From contig NZ_CP115174.1 in NCBI RefSeq assembly GCF_027625475.1, forward strand, positions 3,628,501 to 3,692,500: a stretch of 64,000 nucleotides of DNA. The letters are read 5' to 3'. This DNA comes from Sphingomonas abietis. GTDB lineage: Bacteria > Pseudomonadota > Alphaproteobacteria > Sphingomonadales > Sphingomonadaceae. Positions 37,235 through 46,359 of this stretch are shown here, in pieces. Under the pieces are notes generated by a model, which ran no database searches, was not told the origin of the DNA, and saw only the letters and a program-made list of their open reading frames with translations. Position 1 is the stretch's first letter; each line of letters starts with the position of its first letter. Made by a program: the position numbers and the translations under genes.

Positions 37235-38596
37235 ATGAAGCGCCGCCTCGTCTCCCTCGCCTCCGTCGTCGCCTTTGCCCCGCTCGCCTTCGTCCTCACC
37301 GGCTGCGGCGACAAGGCGACGCAGAACCTCGCCGCCGGCGAAGGCCCGCACCCCGATCTGGTGCCGGAGGTCCACAAGCTCCTCCCCACCGTGAACATCG
37401 CCAAGATCATCGGCTGGCAAGGCAACCAGACGCCGACCCCAGCCACCGGGCTGGCCGTCGCCGCCTTCGCCCGCGGCCTCGATCATCCGCGCTGGCTGCT
37501 GGTGCTGCCCAATGGCGACGTGCTGGTCGCCGAAACCAACGCCCCGCCCAAGCCCGACGACAGCCAGGGCATCAAGGGCATCTTCGAGAAGCTGGCGCTC
37601 AAGCGGGCCGGCGGCGCCTCGCCGAGCCCGAACCGCATCACCCTGCTGCGCGACACCGACGGCGACGGCGTGGCCGACCAGCGCACCACCTTGATCAGCG
37701 GGCTGAACTCGCCGTTCGGCATGGCGCTGGTGGGCGACACGCTCTACGTCGCCGACACCGATGCGCTGCTCGCCTTTCCCTACAAGGCGGGCGAAACCAC
37801 CATCGCCGACAAGCCGCGCAAGGTGACCGACCTGCCGGGCGGCCCGATCAACCATCACTGGACCAAGAACGTCATCGCCTCGCCGGACGGATCGAAGCTG
37901 TACGTCACCATCGGCTCCAACTCGAACGTCGACGATCGCGGCATCGCCGCCGAGAAGGATCGCGCGATGATCTGGGAGGTCGATCCCAAGACCGGCGCCC
38001 ACACCGTCTATGCGGCCGGCATCCGCAATCCCAACGGCATGGGCTGGGCGTCCGACGGCAAGCTCTGGACGGTCGCCAACGAACGCGACGAGCTCGGCTC
38101 CGATCTGGTGCCCGATTACCTGACTTCGGTGCAGCCGGGCGGCTTCTACGGCTGGCCGTGGCGCTATTGGGGCAGCCATGTCGACAAGCGGGTGAAGGAC
38201 CCCGCCCCCGCTTATGTCGACGATACGCTGACCCCCGATTATGCGCTCGGCGCGCATACCGCCTCGCTCGGCCTCGTTTTCTCCAGCGGCCAGCACGTCT
38301 CCCCGGCTTTCGCCGACGGCGTGTTCGTCGGCCAGCATGGATCGTGGAACCGCAACCCGGCGTCCGGCTATCGCGTGATCTTCGTGCCCTTCGCCCATGG
38401 CAAGCCGACCGGCGCCAAGCCGATCGACGTGCTGACCGGTTTTCTCGCCCCGGACGGCCAGGAAACGCATGGCCGGCCGGTCGGCGTCGCGATCGACAAG
38501 GGTGGCGCGCTGCTGGTGGCGGACGATGGCGGCAACACCGTCTGGCGGGTCACCGGCGCGCCGATGCCGGCACCGATCCGCACCGCCATGCGTTGA
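37235..38596 (+). CDS. Sorbosone dehydrogenase family lipoprotein (PQQ-type beta-propeller)
   Basis: 453-residue predicted lipoprotein (lipobox LTGC after an 18-residue hydrophobic stretch). The body is a six-bladed propeller of the glucose/sorbosone dehydrogenase family: [50 protein letters not shown] and [16 protein letters not shown]. Related proteins oxidise aldoses or sorbosone with PQQ in the periplasm, but many members lack proven activity. AGGAG lies eight bases before ATG 37235. Confidence 0.88.
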   Translation: MKRRLVSLASVVAFAPLAFVLTGCGDKATQNLAAGEGPHPDLVPEVHKLLPTVNIAKIIGWQGNQTPTPATGLAVAAFARGLDHPRWLLVLPNGDVLVAETNAPPKPDDSQGIKGIFEKLALKRAGGASPSPNRITLLRDTDGDGVADQRTTLISGLNSPFGMALVGDTLYVADTDALLAFPYKAGETTIADKPRKVTDLPGGPINHHWTKNVIASPDGSKLYVTIGSNSNVDDRGIAAEKDRAMIWEVDPKTGAHTVYAAGIRNPNGMGWASDGKLWTVANERDELGSDLVPDYLTSVQPGGFYGWPWRYWGSHVDKRVKDPAPAYVDDTLTPDYALGAHTASLGLVFSSGQHVSPAFADGVFVGQHGSWNRNPASGYRVIFVPFAHGKPTGAKPIDVLTGFLAPDGQETHGRPVGVAIDKGGALLVADDGGNTVWRVTGAPMPAPIRTAMR

Positions 38597-38695
38597 GGCG
38601 GAATAGGCTTGCGCGGGAATGAACGCGCGCCTCAGCGCCGGTTCAGCCGGGCAGGCCTAGAAGGCATGTCACTGAGATCAACCAAGAGGTGCGTG

Positions 38696-38998
38696 ATGCG
38701 TATCGTTCCTGTTGCCCTTGCCGCCGCCGCCGTGCTTGCCGGTGGCGCGATCGCCGCCGCCCCGGCGTCTGCCCGCACGTTCGTGTCCGTCGGCATCGGC
38801 GGCCCGGCTTATTATGGCGGCTATTATCCGGGTTATGCGCCCGCCTATTATCCCGGCTATTATGCCCCGCCGGTCGTCTATGGCGGCTATTATGGCGGTG
38901 GCTGGGGTCGCCCTTATTATGGCGGCTGGCATCACGGCTATTATGGCCGCGGCTATGGCTGGCATGGCGGCTATCATGGTGGCTGGCACCACCGCTGA
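38696..38998 (+). CDS. Small secreted Tyr/Gly/His-rich protein
   Basis: 100 residues. A signal peptide (about 1-26, ending ASA) is followed by a low-complexity body of repeated YYGGYYPGY-like and GWHHGYYGRGY-like units ending in WHHR. No known fold; related short proteins are common in alphaproteobacteria without assigned roles. The His and Tyr content suggests metal or surface binding, which is inference. GAGG lies six bases before the ATG. A Rho-independent terminator follows directly. Confidence 0.75.
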   Translation: MRIVPVALAAAAVLAGGAIAAAPASARTFVSVGIGGPAYYGGYYPGYAPAYYPGYYAPPVVYGGYYGGGWGRPYYGGWHHGYYGRGYGWHGGYHGGWHHR

Positions 38999-39026
38999 TC
39001 GGCCAAAAGCCGTTCATGACGAGAAG

Positions 39027-39055
39027 AGCCGGGCAGCTATGCCCGGCTTTTTCTT
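39027..39055 (+). terminator. Rho-independent terminator after the Tyr/Gly/His-rich gene
   Basis: AGCCGGGC pairs with GCCCGGCT around a six-base loop, followed by a T-rich run. It lies 28 bases after the stop at 38998. Confidence 0.9.
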
Positions 39056-39160
39056 TGTCCAGCACCATCTGGATTTCCGATTTATGAACGAAGACATCAG
39101 CATGGGTTCAGTCGGCAAAGACTAGACATGATTCGTCATGCAAAAGAAGGAGAGTTTTTC

Positions 39161-39406
39161 ATGCGCACGGGTCTGATCATTTTCGCCGCGGCGGCCGCAC
39201 TCGGCGCCGCCGCGATCGGCGCCGCACCGGCTTCGGCGCAATATTATCATGGCGGCGATCGCTATCATCATGGCGGCGGCTGGCACCATGACCGCTGGGA
39301 TCACCACCGCGACTGGCGCCGCGACCATTGGCGCCACGACCGCGCCCGTGATTGGCATCATCGTCGGGATCATGGCTATCACGGCCGCGGCTACGACCGC
39401 TATTGA
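39161..39406 (+). CDS. Small secreted His/Arg/Asp-rich protein
   Basis: 81 residues. A signal peptide (MRTGLIIFAAAAALGAAAIG to ASA) precedes a body dominated by His, Arg, Asp, Trp and Tyr (YYHGGDRYHHGG, HHRDWRRDHWRHDR). Composition suggests metal binding or envelope association; no function is known. It looks like a diverged cousin of the protein encoded just upstream, sharing signal peptide style and the GRGY motif. GAAGGAGAG is eight bases before the ATG. The upstream in-frame ATG at 39128 has no such site. Confidence 0.75.
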   Translation: MRTGLIIFAAAAALGAAAIGAAPASAQYYHGGDRYHHGGGWHHDRWDHHRDWRRDHWRHDRARDWHHRRDHGYHGRGYDRY

Positions 39407-39427
39407 GGCCTTGCCGGGCCGAACCGG

Positions 39428-39457
39428 GGGTCGGGCGGAAACGCCCGGCCCTTTTTT
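39428..39457 (+). terminator. Rho-independent terminator after the His-rich gene
   Basis: A ten-base stem (39428-39437 with 39442-39451, one G-T pair) closes a GAAA tetraloop and is followed by six T. It lies 22 bases after the stop at 39406. Confidence 0.93.
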
Positions 39458-39469
39458 GGTGCCCCGGGC

Positions 39470-39889
39470 CTAAACCGTCGCGAACAGCCTGGCCGGATCC
39501 TGGAAGGCCTTGAACTCCAGCGCGTTGCCGGACGGATCGCGGAAGAACATCGTCGCCTGTTCGCCCGGCTGCCCGACGAAGCGGATATGGGGAGCGATGC
39601 CGAACACCGTTCCGGCCGCCTCCAGCCGCGCCGCCAGCGCGTGCCATTCCTCCCAACCCAGCACCACGCCGAAATGCGGCACCGGCACGTCATGGCCATC
39701 GACCGGATTATGGCCCTCCTGCCGATCGGACAGATCGAGATGCGCCACGATCTGGTGGCCGTAGAGGTCGAAATCGATCCACGACTCGGCGCTCCGCCCC
39801 TCCGCGCAGCCAAGCGTGCCGCCATAGAAAGAGCGGGCGGCAGCGAGATCGTGGACGGGAAAGGCGAGATGGAAGGGGCGCAGACTCAT
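39470..39889 (-). CDS. VOC family (glyoxalase/dioxygenase-fold) protein
   Basis: 139 residues with the vicinal oxygen chelate fold. [22 protein letters not shown] opens the first module, PHFGVVL the second, and the protein ends with [12 protein letters not shown], giving the metal ligands His, His and Glu. Close relatives are annotated as glyoxalases or dioxygenases without proven substrates. It is convergent with the His-rich protein gene. Confidence 0.87.
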   Translation of the reverse strand: MSLRPFHLAFPVHDLAAARSFYGGTLGCAEGRSAESWIDFDLYGHQIVAHLDLSDRQEGHNPVDGHDVPVPHFGVVLGWEEWHALAARLEAAGTVFGIAPHIRFVGQPGEQATMFFRDPSGNALEFKAFQDPARLFATV

Positions 39890-40071
39890 AAGGTCAAGAT
39901 TACGCTAACCGTCACGATCGCGGAAGAAGGCCGTAAGTTACGGATTCTCAACGATATACGAAAGTCGAAACGGAAATATTCACCATATCCGGCAAGGTCC
40001 GGGTAATCGAAACGGCGCATTTCTCAGCCTGTCGGCGACCATCGGGGGGAGTCGACCGGGGAATGTGTGAC

Positions 40072-40773
40072 ATGGCGAAGATCAACAAATGGGTCGCGGG
40101 CCTCGTGCTCGCGGCGACGGGGGCGGCGGTGCCCGCCCAGGCAGCACCGCATTGCTGGGCGCAGAAGGAAAGCACCGCGGCGCAGGTCCGCGACATGCAG
40201 ACGATGCTGATGGTCGCGGCGTTGCGCTGCCGCGCCGCGCATATCGACATCTCGGCGGACTATGACGGCTTCGTGATCGCGCAGAAGGATGCGCTGGCGG
40301 CCGCCAATCTCGTCATCAAGCGGCATTTCGCCGACGAGGGCGGCAACCAGGCCGATTATGACCGCTTCGCCACCAGCCTGGCCAATAATTTCGGCGACGA
40401 CGCCACCACCGAGCAGACCTGCGCCGAAGCGGCGGCACTGGCGCATGAAGGATCGGCCGCCGCGCCGGCCCAGCTGGAGCAGGTCGCCCTGGTCCGCGTG
40501 TTTCCTGCCGCCCTGCCCGGCGGCAGCTGCGACGCCCCGGCCACGCCGCTGACCCTGGCCGCCCTGGCACCGGCCAAGCCCGAGCCACTCGTCCAGCCGC
40601 TCGCCCAACCGCTGCCGCCGATCGTGGCGCTGGCCGCACCCCAGCAGACGGCGGCGGTGACGCTGCCCGCCGACGTGGTCGCGGCGCTGACCGTGCTGGC
40701 CCATTATCGCGCCTCCGATGCCGCACCGGCGGCGGTCGCGACCCAGACCGCGGCGCTGGCCAGCGCGCGCTGA
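40072..40773 (+). CDS. Hypothetical exported protein
   Basis: 233 residues with a signal peptide (about 1-23, cleavage after AQA). The mature N-terminal domain (about 24-125) contains two or three cysteines (HCWAQ, LRCRAAH, EQTCAEA) and a helical VRDMQTMLMVAALRCR segment. The C-terminal part is Ala/Pro-rich and probably disordered. I do not recognise the family. ATG 40072 has GGGGAA eight bases upstream, better than ATG 40063. It stands alone before lnt. Confidence 0.7.
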   Translation: MAKINKWVAGLVLAATGAAVPAQAAPHCWAQKESTAAQVRDMQTMLMVAALRCRAAHIDISADYDGFVIAQKDALAAANLVIKRHFADEGGNQADYDRFATSLANNFGDDATTEQTCAEAAALAHEGSAAAPAQLEQVALVRVFPAALPGGSCDAPATPLTLAALAPAKPEPLVQPLAQPLPPIVALAAPQQTAAVTLPADVVAALTVLAHYRASDAAPAAVATQTAALASAR

Positions 40774-40853
40774 TCCTGCCGCCCGGCCGGTCGCGGACAT
40801 GACAGCTCCGTGACCGGCTGGCCTTCCGGCGTCTGACGCGCTAGCGGGCGGGC

Positions 40854-42410
40854 ATGGCACCGTTTGCAATCGCGCTCCTGCTCGGCATCCTCTCCGCCTT
40901 CGGCTTCGCGCCGTTCGGATTATGGCCGCTGACGCTCCTCGGTTTCGGCGTGCTCTATCTGCCACTGGCGCGGGCGCAGACGCGCTGGCAGGCGGCGCTG
41001 ATCGGCGGCTGTTTCGGCCTCGGCCAGTTCGTGCTGGGGCTCGACTGGATCGCCAAGGCCTTCACCTATCAGGCCAATATGCCGGCCTGGCTCGGCTGGG
41101 TCGCGGTGGTGCTGCTGTCGGTCTACCTCGCCGTCTATCCGGCGCTGGCGGCGCTGGCGGCATGGTGGGGCACGCGGCGCATCGGCGGTGGCGGCGCGAC
41201 CATGGCGCTGCTGTTCGGCGCGAGCTGGGCGGTCTGCGAATGGCTGCGCGGCACGATGTTCACGGGGTTTCCGTGGAATCCGGTCGCGGTCACGATGATC
41301 GATCTGCCCCTCGGCGGCGCCGCGCGCTTCGTCGGCACCTATGCCCTGTCCGGGCTGGTGGTGACGTCGGCGGGTTTCATCCTGATCCTCGCCACCCGCC
41401 CCAAGGAAGCGCTGACCCGCCGCACGATCGCCGCGCAGGAGAATATCCCGGCGGTGATCGGCATCGCCCTGCTGGTCGGCGTCTATCTGGTGCCGGCGCT
41501 GCTCCAGCGTTTCTCCCCGCCCGCGCGGCCGCCGATGCCGAAGGGGCCGGTGGTCCACATCGTCCAGCCGGATATCGGCCAGGGCGAGCGCTGGTCGCCG
41601 CAGCTCGCCGCGCAGCATCTCGCCACCGAGCAGGCGCTGTCCGGCTCCCCCGACGACAAGCCGCGCCTGATCCTCTGGCCCGAATCCGGGATCGAGGCCA
41701 ATGTGCTGGAAGACCCCGTCGCCCGCCAGCAGGTCGCCGCGATGCTCGGCCCCAAGGACGTCCTGCTCGGCGGCGGCGAATCGCCGATCCGCGACAAGAA
41801 GGGCGACGAGGTCGAGGCCGGCAATTCGATCTTCGCGATCGGCTATGGAGGCCAGTTGATCGCCCGCTACGACAAGGCGCATCTGGTGCCATGGGGCGAA
41901 TATCTGCCGATGCGCCCGCTGATGAGCGCGATCGGCCTCTCCCGTCTGGTGCCCGGCGCGATCGATTTCCGCCCCGGCCCCGGCCCCGCCACGGTCGATG
42001 TGCCGGGCTTCGGCCGGGTCGGGATGCAGCTGTGCTACGAGATGGTCTTCTCCGGCCATGTCGTCAACGAGGCCTATCGGCCGGACTTCATCTTCAACCC
42101 GTCCAACGACGCCTGGTTCGGCCGCTCCGGCCCGCCGCAGCACCTCGCCCAGGCCCGGCTGCGCGCGATCGAGGAGGGCCTGCCGATCGCCCGTGCGACC
42201 CCCAACGGCATCTCCGCGCTGATCGATGCGGACGGCCGCATCCTCCATTCGATCGGTGCCAACCAGAGCGGCATGATCGAACTGCCGCTGCCCGCCGCCC
42301 GCGCGCCGACATTGTTCTCCCACCTCGGCAACATGGCGGTTTTGCTGATAGCCCTTCTTCTGGGTGGGCTGGCATTTGCCGCTAGGCGATATAAGGAAAG
42401 CTTTATATAA
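40854..42410 (+). CDS. lnt: Apolipoprotein N-acyltransferase
   Basis: 518-residue inner-membrane enzyme that adds the third acyl chain to lipoproteins. About six N-terminal membrane segments are followed by a periplasmic nitrilase-fold domain with the catalytic Glu in WPESGIE, Lys in [14 protein letters not shown] and Cys in [16 protein letters not shown] is the family motif. A last membrane segment ([19 protein letters not shown]) ends the protein. Its stop codon lies within a 24-bp palindrome. metK follows after 47 bases. Confidence 0.95.
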   Translation: MAPFAIALLLGILSAFGFAPFGLWPLTLLGFGVLYLPLARAQTRWQAALIGGCFGLGQFVLGLDWIAKAFTYQANMPAWLGWVAVVLLSVYLAVYPALAALAAWWGTRRIGGGGATMALLFGASWAVCEWLRGTMFTGFPWNPVAVTMIDLPLGGAARFVGTYALSGLVVTSAGFILILATRPKEALTRRTIAAQENIPAVIGIALLVGVYLVPALLQRFSPPARPPMPKGPVVHIVQPDIGQGERWSPQLAAQHLATEQALSGSPDDKPRLILWPESGIEANVLEDPVARQQVAAMLGPKDVLLGGGESPIRDKKGDEVEAGNSIFAIGYGGQLIARYDKAHLVPWGEYLPMRPLMSAIGLSRLVPGAIDFRPGPGPATVDVPGFGRVGMQLCYEMVFSGHVVNEAYRPDFIFNPSNDAWFGRSGPPQHLAQARLRAIEEGLPIARATPNGISALIDADGRILHSIGANQSGMIELPLPAARAPTLFSHLGNMAVLLIALLLGGLAFAARRYKESFI

Positions 42411-42418
42411 AGCTTTCC
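42395..42418. promoter_or_regulatory. 24-bp perfect palindrome spanning the lnt stop, upstream of metK
   Basis: GGAAAGCTTTA and its complement TAAAGCTTTCC flank a TA centre, giving a perfect palindrome 40 bases before the metK ATG. AT-rich, unlike the surroundings. It may be an operator for a SAM- or methionine-related repressor of metK, or a hairpin in the lnt 3' end; the lack of a T-run argues against a simple terminator. Confidence 0.55.
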
Positions 42419-42457
42419 GCATTTCCCTTCTTCTGCCCCAAAGGATCATCCGAGCCG

Positions 42458-43672
42458 ATGCGCAGCGATTATCTCTTCACGTCCGAGTCCGTCTCCGAAG
42501 GCCATCCCGACAAGGTTGCCGACCAGATCTCCGATGCGGTCGTTGATCTGTTTCTTTCCAAGGATCCGGAGGCGCGAGTCGCCTGCGAGACGATGACCAC
42601 CACCAACAAGGTGGTGCTGGCCGGCGAGATCCGCTGCAAGGGCGTGTTCGAGAACGGCCATTGGGCCGAAGGCGCGCTCGAGGAGATCGAGGCCGCGGCC
42701 CGCGCCACCGTCAAGCGGATCGGCTATGAGCAGTCCGGCTTCCACTGGCAGACCTTCGAGTTCGAGAACAACCTCCACGCCCAGTCCGCGCACATCGCGC
42801 AGGGCGTCGACGAGAGCGGCAACAAGGACGAAGGCGCCGGCGATCAGGGCATCATGTTCGGTTACGCGACCGACGAGACGCCCGACTACATGCCGGCCAC
42901 CCTCTATTATTCGCACCGCATCCTGGAAAAGATGGCGGAGGATCGCCACGCCAAGGCGGTGTCGTTCCTCGAGCCCGACGCCAAGAGCCAGGTGACGCTG
43001 CAATATGAAGGCGGCGTGCCGGTGCGCGCCACCGCGCTGGTCGTCTCGACCCAGCACGCGCCCGGCTATTTCTACGACGGCAACGAAGGCTCGCCCGAGC
43101 TCTACAAGGAGCTGCGCGATTACGTCGTCGGCGTGATGACCGACGTGCTGCCGGATGGCTTCATCACCGGCGAGACCAAGATCTACGTCAACCCGACCGG
43201 CCGCTTCGAGATCGGCGGGCCGGACGGCGACGCCGGCCTCACCGGCCGCAAGATCATCGTCGACACCTATGGTGGGGCCAGCCCGCATGGCGGCGGTGCG
43301 TTCAGCGGCAAGGATCCGACCAAGGTGGACCGTTCGGCCGCCTATATCGCGCGCTACCTCGCCAAGAATGTGGTCGCGGCCGGGCTCGCCAAGCGCTGCA
43401 CGATCCAGCTGTCCTACGCGATCGGCATCGCCGAGCCGCTGTCCATCTATGTCGACACCCATGGCACCGGCACGGTGGACGAGGCCAAAATCGAGGCGCT
43501 GCTGCCCCAGCTGGTGCGCCTGACGCCCAAGGGCATCCGCACCCATCTCGGCCTCAACAAGCCGATCTATCAGGCATCGGCCGCCTATGGCCATTTCGGC
43601 CGCAAGGCCGATGGCGATTTCTTCAGCTGGGAAAAGACCGATCTGGTCGATCAGTTGAAGGCCGCGCTCTGA
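42458..43672 (+). CDS. metK: S-adenosylmethionine synthetase
   Basis: 404-residue enzyme making SAM from methionine and [20 protein letters not shown] is the N-terminal ATP/metal segment, [14 protein letters not shown] the central signature, and [19 protein letters not shown] the third. Length is slightly above the usual 385-400. A long hairpin follows the stop. Confidence 0.97.
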   Translation: MRSDYLFTSESVSEGHPDKVADQISDAVVDLFLSKDPEARVACETMTTTNKVVLAGEIRCKGVFENGHWAEGALEEIEAAARATVKRIGYEQSGFHWQTFEFENNLHAQSAHIAQGVDESGNKDEGAGDQGIMFGYATDETPDYMPATLYYSHRILEKMAEDRHAKAVSFLEPDAKSQVTLQYEGGVPVRATALVVSTQHAPGYFYDGNEGSPELYKELRDYVVGVMTDVLPDGFITGETKIYVNPTGRFEIGGPDGDAGLTGRKIIVDTYGGASPHGGGAFSGKDPTKVDRSAAYIARYLAKNVVAAGLAKRCTIQLSYAIGIAEPLSIYVDTHGTGTVDEAKIEALLPQLVRLTPKGIRTHLGLNKPIYQASAAYGHFGRKADGDFFSWEKTDLVDQLKAAL

Positions 43673-43680
43673 TCTAATCC

Positions 43681-43717
43681 GTTTCGGGCCGGACCAGCGG
43701 TTGGTCCGGCCCGAAAC
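43681..43717 (+). terminator. Strong hairpin terminator after metK
   Basis: A perfect 16-base stem (43681-43696 with 43702-43717) with a five-base loop begins eight bases after the metK stop and is followed by ATTCTT. The T-run is weak, but the stem is very stable. Confidence 0.8.
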
Positions 43718-43856
43718 ATTCTTCGATGAACTTGATCGCGGTTAGCGACCGGATTTCGGTTCGGCGCTAGACGAGGGCTGTCGTCTCCGGGGGGAGCGAC
43801 CAAAGCCGGCCGTCGATGGGATGCTCCATCCACGCGTCCGGCGATGGAGCCCGCTG

Positions 43857-44048
43857 ATGCATTATCGCCTCTACGCCCTGAACCCGAACAGCGGGAAGAT
43901 CATGCAGGGCTCCGATCTCGCCGCCGAAAGCGACGCCGATGCGATCGCCGCGGGGCACAGCGCCCACCCATCGAGCCCGTTCGAGATCTGGTGCCGGCAA
44001 CGCTGCGTCTTCACCAGCATGAACCGTGCGGGTTCCGCCAAGGGCTGA
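43857..44048 (+). CDS. Small conserved-looking hypothetical protein
   Basis: 63 residues: MHYRLYALNPNSGKI, then an acidic Ala-rich helix (LAAESDADAIAAG), then FEIWCRQRCVF. The plan resembles short sphingomonad proteins with a 'YRLYFLD...ELW.R.R.V' layout that I recall as common and uncharacterised. GGAG lies seven bases before the ATG, which supports translation. The base pattern does not stand out from neighbours. Confidence 0.6.
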   Translation: MHYRLYALNPNSGKIMQGSDLAAESDADAIAAGHSAHPSSPFEIWCRQRCVFTSMNRAGSAKG

Positions 44049-44221
44049 GTCGCCCGGCACCCTGTCCCAGCCGATAACGTCGCCCTGCCCATGGCCGCCC
44101 TTGCCCATGGTGGACAGGCGAAGCCGAAGGATCGGTCGCGCGTGCCGGGTGCTGGCGGTGCTACCGCCCGCCCCGCCCGCCGCGAAGCCGGCGAACGGGG
44201 ACAGGCGCGCGGCGGTCGCGC

Positions 44222-45028
44222 TCAATGCACGAAGCGGGCGACCACATCCTTGTAGCTGCGGCTAACCTTCACCTGGGCGCCGCTTTCCAGCACCAGGAAG
44301 CATTCGCCGTTGGTGTGCGGCTTCACCTGCCGGACCAGATCGAGATTGACGATGGTCGAGCGGTGGACGCGCTGGAAGCGGCGCGGATCGAGGCGCTTCT
44401 CCAGGAACTTCATCGTCTCGCGCAGGATCAGCGTGTTGTCGCCGGTGTAGATGCACATGTAATCGCCGGCGGCATCGATGCGCTCGATCGAGTCGACGTC
44501 GACGCGGAAGATCTGGCCGCGATCCTTGATGTTGATCAGCTTCTCGTAACGATTGGAGGCAGGCCCATCGGCGGCGCCGACTTCGCCGATCGCCTCGGCG
44601 GCTTCCGGGGCGTGTTCGACCAGCGCCTCCTTCAACCGCTCATTCTCCTCCACGCTCTTGCGCTCGGACAGGCGCAGGCGGACGCGATCGAGCGTATCGG
44701 CGAGGCGATCCTCCTCCACCGGCTTCATCAGATAATCCATCGCCTGCGCCTCGAAGGCGCGGATGGCGTGATCCTGATAGGCGGTGACGAACACGAACAG
44801 CGGCGGTTCGACCTCCATCAGCCCCTGGATCACCGAGAAGCCATCGAAGCCGGGCATCTGGATATCGAGAAAGACGAGGTCGGGCTTGTGCGTCTTGATG
44901 GCGCGGATCGCTTCCCGGCCATTCAGGCAGGTGTCGATGATCTCGACATCCTCATGGCGCTGCAATCGCAGTTGCAGGCCCTGGATCGCCAGCGGCTCGT
45001 CGTCCACCAGGATCGTGCGTATCGTCAT
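44222..45028 (-). CDS. LytTR-family response regulator
   Basis: 268-residue response regulator. The receiver domain (1-120) has the acidic pair in VDDEPLA, the phosphorylated Asp in FLDIQMPG and the Lys in YLMKPV. A linker rich in Glu and Ala precedes a LytTR DNA-binding domain (about 165-268) with RFQRVHRSTIVNLDLV and SGAQVKVSRSY. The start overlaps the stop of the upstream histidine kinase gene (ATGA), so they form one two-component pair. Targets are unknown. Confidence 0.95.
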   Translation of the reverse strand: MTIRTILVDDEPLAIQGLQLRLQRHEDVEIIDTCLNGREAIRAIKTHKPDLVFLDIQMPGFDGFSVIQGLMEVEPPLFVFVTAYQDHAIRAFEAQAMDYLMKPVEEDRLADTLDRVRLRLSERKSVEENERLKEALVEHAPEAAEAIGEVGAADGPASNRYEKLINIKDRGQIFRVDVDSIERIDAAGDYMCIYTGDNTLILRETMKFLEKRLDPRRFQRVHRSTIVNLDLVRQVKPHTNGECFLVLESGAQVKVSRSYKDVVARFVH

Positions 45029-46116
45029 GCCAACTCCTTGGGCTCCGTGTCGTATGGAACCTCTATCGTCACCGCAAAGCCACCAGCCGTACCCGGCTGA
45101 GCCTCGAAGCGCTGGCGCGGGCCATAAGCCTGCACCAGACGATCGCGAATGTTCGCGAGGCCCACACCCGTGGAAAAGGTGGTCCTAGGCTGCACCTCGT
45201 TCAACCCCGGCCCGGTATCGGTCACGCTGATCTGCACGCGATCCCCGACCAGACGAGCGGAAACGGCGATATCCGCGCCTTGTTCCTGGGGCGTAACGGC
45301 ATATTTGATCGCATTCTCGACCAAGGGCTGCAGCAGCAGCGACGGAATCCGCGTGCCCGCGGCCGCCGGCTCGATGTCGAAATGGGGCCTCAGCCGCTCC
45401 TCGAATCGCATCTTCTCGATCTCGAGATAGAGTTTCAGCGTCTCCACCTCCTGTGCCAGCGTCACCTGCGCCGTCGGTTCGTTGACCAGCGTATAGCGCA
45501 GAAAGCCCGACAGGCGCGAGAGCATGAAATTGGCCCGCTCGGTCTGCTTGAGCAGCACCAGGGTCGAGATCGAGTTCAGCGTGTTGAACAGGAAATGCGG
45601 ATTGAGCTGATAGCGCAGCATCGCCAACTGGGCGGCCGAGGCCTGCCCCTCCAGCCTTTGCAGCTGGTCATTCTGCTGTTCCAGCTTGAGATAGAAGTTG
45701 ATCGCGTAATAGAGCGCGCTCCACGCCCCCAGCACCGCGAAATCGAGCAGGATCGCGCCCAGGAACTGCGCGCCCTCGGGCCGCGTGCCGGGGTGGTAGA
45801 AGGTGGCGTTGGACCAGACCTCGATCGTCGAGAAGGCGGCCGAGGCGAACAGCAGCAGCATGATCGAGATCGACCATGTCCAGAAGGGTTTGACGGTCAT
45901 CAGCTTGCGGAACATCGCGCCCATCAGCAGGGTCAGCGAATAGCCCGTCGCCGTCGCCAGCGCGCTCGGCACGATGAACAGCAGGCCCATATTGTTGGCC
46001 ACGCCGCCCAGCGAGCGCAGCAGGAAATAGCCCAGCCACCCCGCCGACTGCAGCAGCCAGAAAGCACGATTCTTGTCGTCGAAGAAGGGCCGCGGCGGGC
46101 GGGTCGGTCTCGCCAT
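45025..46116 (-). CDS. LytS-like membrane sensor histidine kinase
   Basis: 363-residue sensor with four or so N-terminal membrane segments (residues 15-160) and a His_kinase (PF06580-type) domain. The phospho-acceptor His is in LNPHFLFNTLNSIS, the N box in LLQPLVENAIKYAV, and the G boxes in DTGPGLN and STGVGLANIRDRL. No periplasmic sensor domain is visible, so a membrane or cytoplasmic cue is likely. I chose the Met of MARPTRPP at 46116; an earlier in-frame start exists at 46182 but adds a poor, basic extension. Confidence 0.92.
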   Translation of the reverse strand: MARPTRPPRPFFDDKNRAFWLLQSAGWLGYFLLRSLGGVANNMGLLFIVPSALATATGYSLTLLMGAMFRKLMTVKPFWTWSISIMLLLFASAAFSTIEVWSNATFYHPGTRPEGAQFLGAILLDFAVLGAWSALYYAINFYLKLEQQNDQLQRLEGQASAAQLAMLRYQLNPHFLFNTLNSISTLVLLKQTERANFMLSRLSGFLRYTLVNEPTAQVTLAQEVETLKLYLEIEKMRFEERLRPHFDIEPAAAGTRIPSLLLQPLVENAIKYAVTPQEQGADIAVSARLVGDRVQISVTDTGPGLNEVQPRTTFSTGVGLANIRDRLVQAYGPRQRFEAQPGTAGGFAVTIEVPYDTEPKELA

Positions 46117-46359
46117 GCGGGCAGTCCTAGCCGGAATGGCGGCAAGAATGAAGCCGCCACAACGACACTTTGACCGAGACATGTCCGCATCAGGGGGGTG
46201 TTCGCTTCACCGGCGCGATCCGCTCCGCTCGCCGCACGCCGATGGTGTCACATCGCAAGCGGATACTGGTGCGATACATGCTTAACCGTTTATTTACCTA
46301 CTAAAGTCTCAACCTTTTCATTCCGCTTCGCTATTCGCGGGCGGTGGTGAGAGGCTCCG

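Noticed and set aside
42411..42457. SAM riboswitch before metK
   Set aside because: The leader is only 47 bases after the lnt stop and I see no SAM-II or SAM/SAH-type pseudoknot layout; the palindrome is a better candidate for protein binding.
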